Assembly (NCBI GenBank): GCA_013399875.1
Contig: VXAZ01009477.1
Coordinates: 62,001-126,000, forward strand
DNA length: 64,000 bases
Direction: 5' to 3'
DNA from: Gymnorhina tibicen
Lineage: Eukaryota > Chordata > Aves > Passeriformes > Artamidae
Each line of letters opens with the position of its first letter. Positions within the stretch are counted from its first letter, which is position 1. The notes beneath the pieces are model-generated. The model ran no database searches, had not been told where the DNA came from, and saw only the letters and a list, made by a program, of their open reading frames with translations. A program made the position numbers and the translations under genes. Shown here in pieces: positions 62,801 through 64,000 of the stretch.

Positions 62801-64000
62801 CACTGTACCCCTCTGAAAGGAAAATTACTTGAGTGCCTAAGGTCAAGTATCCAGAGTCATATCCACGCACTGATGAAAGTATCTCAGTTTCCCGAATGGT
62901 GAAGAGAAACAACTTCTGTTTCATGGAGGGGAAGTGCTAGATGGATAAACATTCGTGTAAGCTGGATGGGTTATTTAAGTGTCAAAGTATGAATTTAGGC
63001 ATCCCTGTTTGCCTGTTTTGTTTTTTAATTTTTAGTAGAGCTATTCAAACAAATATGTACCCTCAGCTTACCTGGCAAAGAGTTTCATTTTCACAGCTCT
63101 ATGGAAAAAGTGAACCGGCTTTAGTCTCACTTCAAATCTCTCTTGAAAAATGAGAGATTTTTCCACTGGCAGGAGAGTAACATTTGCTGGTCAATATAGT
63201 CATAAAGCAAGAATGATAGCTTTGCGCAATTTTGTTTAATGAATGAGCCTTCAGATTGCTATAGCAAGCTGGCCAGCCAGCCACTGTGTTTGGGAAAAGT
63301 CAGTGATTTTCATTTGCTGTAATTTTGGGTGGTGGCTTTTTTGTTTGATTGGTTTTCCAGTTTGAGCGCAGTGGGGCTGCTCTGCTCTGACAGGATGAGG
63401 CAGCCATATGTAGCAATATAGGTCCCCGTATTTCCTCTTATGTAGGAAAACCAGATTTCATCCCGTTTGGCAAATAACTGCTTTCAGATGTATCCTTGCA
63501 GGATGGGACAGTCATTTGCACATTATCCTCTCTTGTATTAGGGAAGTCAGGTTAACAAAAGCTAGCAAGAACACCTGGAGATGATAATCCACGCTCTTTC
63601 CATTAACTGAGCAAAAGCAGGATGGGGGATCTCATCTCCTCAGAATACCAGATTTTACACTCTCCTTGTGAAGCCTGATGCCATGTCATTGACCAGTTGA
63701 CTTTAAATGATTTTTGGTTCATGTAAAGGTTCTTTTTAAAGATCCACTGAAGAAGGTAGGATGTAAACAGTCCTTGGATCATGCCTGGCACTTTGCAAAG
63801 GCTTGCTATCATTTTCACACACTGCTGTTAAAGATTTACAAAAATATGCTGCTTTTGGTTCACTGCTCTCTCACATTTCATAGATGGTACAGTAAAATAC
63901 TTGACCTGGGAAGTTCAATACAAAAATTTTGACTCTAATGGAAAATGCATCTTTGAGATAACTCAGATCTAAAATTTAATGTATACTCACTTCATGTTTC

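Larger units (their letters stand above)
1..64000 (+). other. SMOC2: SMOC2 gene, interior part (exons 2-7 and flanking introns)
   Basis: The whole window is read as an internal part of one large gene on the + strand. Six exons splice in frame into about 185 residues that run Kazal domain, thyroglobulin type-1 domain, then an acidic/basic linker. This is the SMOC order. SMOC2 rather than SMOC1 is chosen from signature stretches such as RVDQDKD, ERKYTQEQARKEF, ETQPQGDEEDIASRYPTLW and EQVKSRQNKTNK, which match human SMOC2 as I recall it and differ clearly from SMOC1. The family is secreted, binds calcium and heparan-sulphate-rich matrix, and modulates growth-factor signalling. The 5' end (signal peptide, promoter) and the 3' half (second Tg1 domain, EF-hand module, 3' UTR) lie outside. 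The gene is not broken: no frameshift or stop is seen in any exon. Confidence 0.95.
46662..64000 (+). other. SMOC2: intron 7 of SMOC2 (5' part, continues past window)
   Basis: A GTAAGA donor at 46662 opens an intron of more than 17 kb. I looked for the next expected exon, which would start the second Tg1 domain with SCDQEHQSALEEA-like coding, and did not find it, so it should lie beyond 64000. The intron holds (CA)-rich microsatellites, two short minisatellites (56.7 and 59.5 kb), an ancient-repeat remnant near 58.1-58.2 kb, a possible MIR-like piece near 59.8 kb and strong hairpins at 57.8 and 58.7 kb. Confidence 0.85.

Noticed and set aside
46662..64000. Next SMOC2 exon (start of the second Tg1 domain)
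   Set aside because: No stretch encoding a CDQEHQSALEEA-like or second CWCV-like peptide in any frame was found; it is presumably beyond the window.
1..64000. CRISPR array, operon, phage or plasmid features
   Set aside because: Spliced vertebrate exons and CR1 elements show a eukaryotic nuclear genome; no regular spaced repeats or gene clusters are present.

Overview
This is a vertebrate genomic window, most likely from a bird. It holds an interior part of one multi-exon gene on the + strand and is otherwise intron. The gene is SMOC2 (SPARC-related modular calcium-binding protein 2), a secreted matricellular protein. Six consecutive coding exons are supported. Each has a canonical AG acceptor and GT donor, reading phase is kept across every junction, and the joined peptide agrees almost residue for residue with vertebrate SMOC2 as I remember it. 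The avian assignment rests on several CR1 retroposon 3' ends with the typical ATTCTATGA-type terminus, a low repeat density and large AT-rich introns. A crocodilian or turtle cannot be fully excluded from the sequence alone.

Layout. Positions 1-20184 are the 3' part of an intron, taken as intron 1; the signal-peptide exon must lie upstream. Exon 2 (20185-20356) carries the Kazal/follistatin-like domain. After a 12.3-kb intron, exons 3 (32706-32812) and 4 (33920-34019) together encode the first thyroglobulin type-1 domain. Exons 5 (41673-41720), 6 (45762-45812, with an upstream alternative acceptor at 45729) and 7 (46587-46661) are small phase-1 exons encoding the linker between the two thyroglobulin domains. 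From 46662 to the window end is intron 7. The second thyroglobulin domain and the EF-hand calcium-binding module are not in the window.

How the parts work together. The Kazal module, the first Tg1 module and the linker are N-terminal parts of one extracellular modulator. Exons 5, 6 and 7 and the exon 3+4 pair are all phase-symmetric, so each can be skipped or included without a frameshift.

The introns hold five CR1 fragments, three or four diverged MIR-like SINEs, remnants of an older amniote repeat, microsatellites, two small minisatellites and several perfect inverted repeats.

No complete gene, no antisense gene, no RNA gene and no microbial-type system was found. The best items for a second look are an in-frame 33-nt extension of exon 6 through a tandem acceptor, a candidate alternative terminal exon in intron 2 with its own poly(A) signal, a weak donor after exon 3 followed by a long open frame, and two perfect hairpins near 58 kb.
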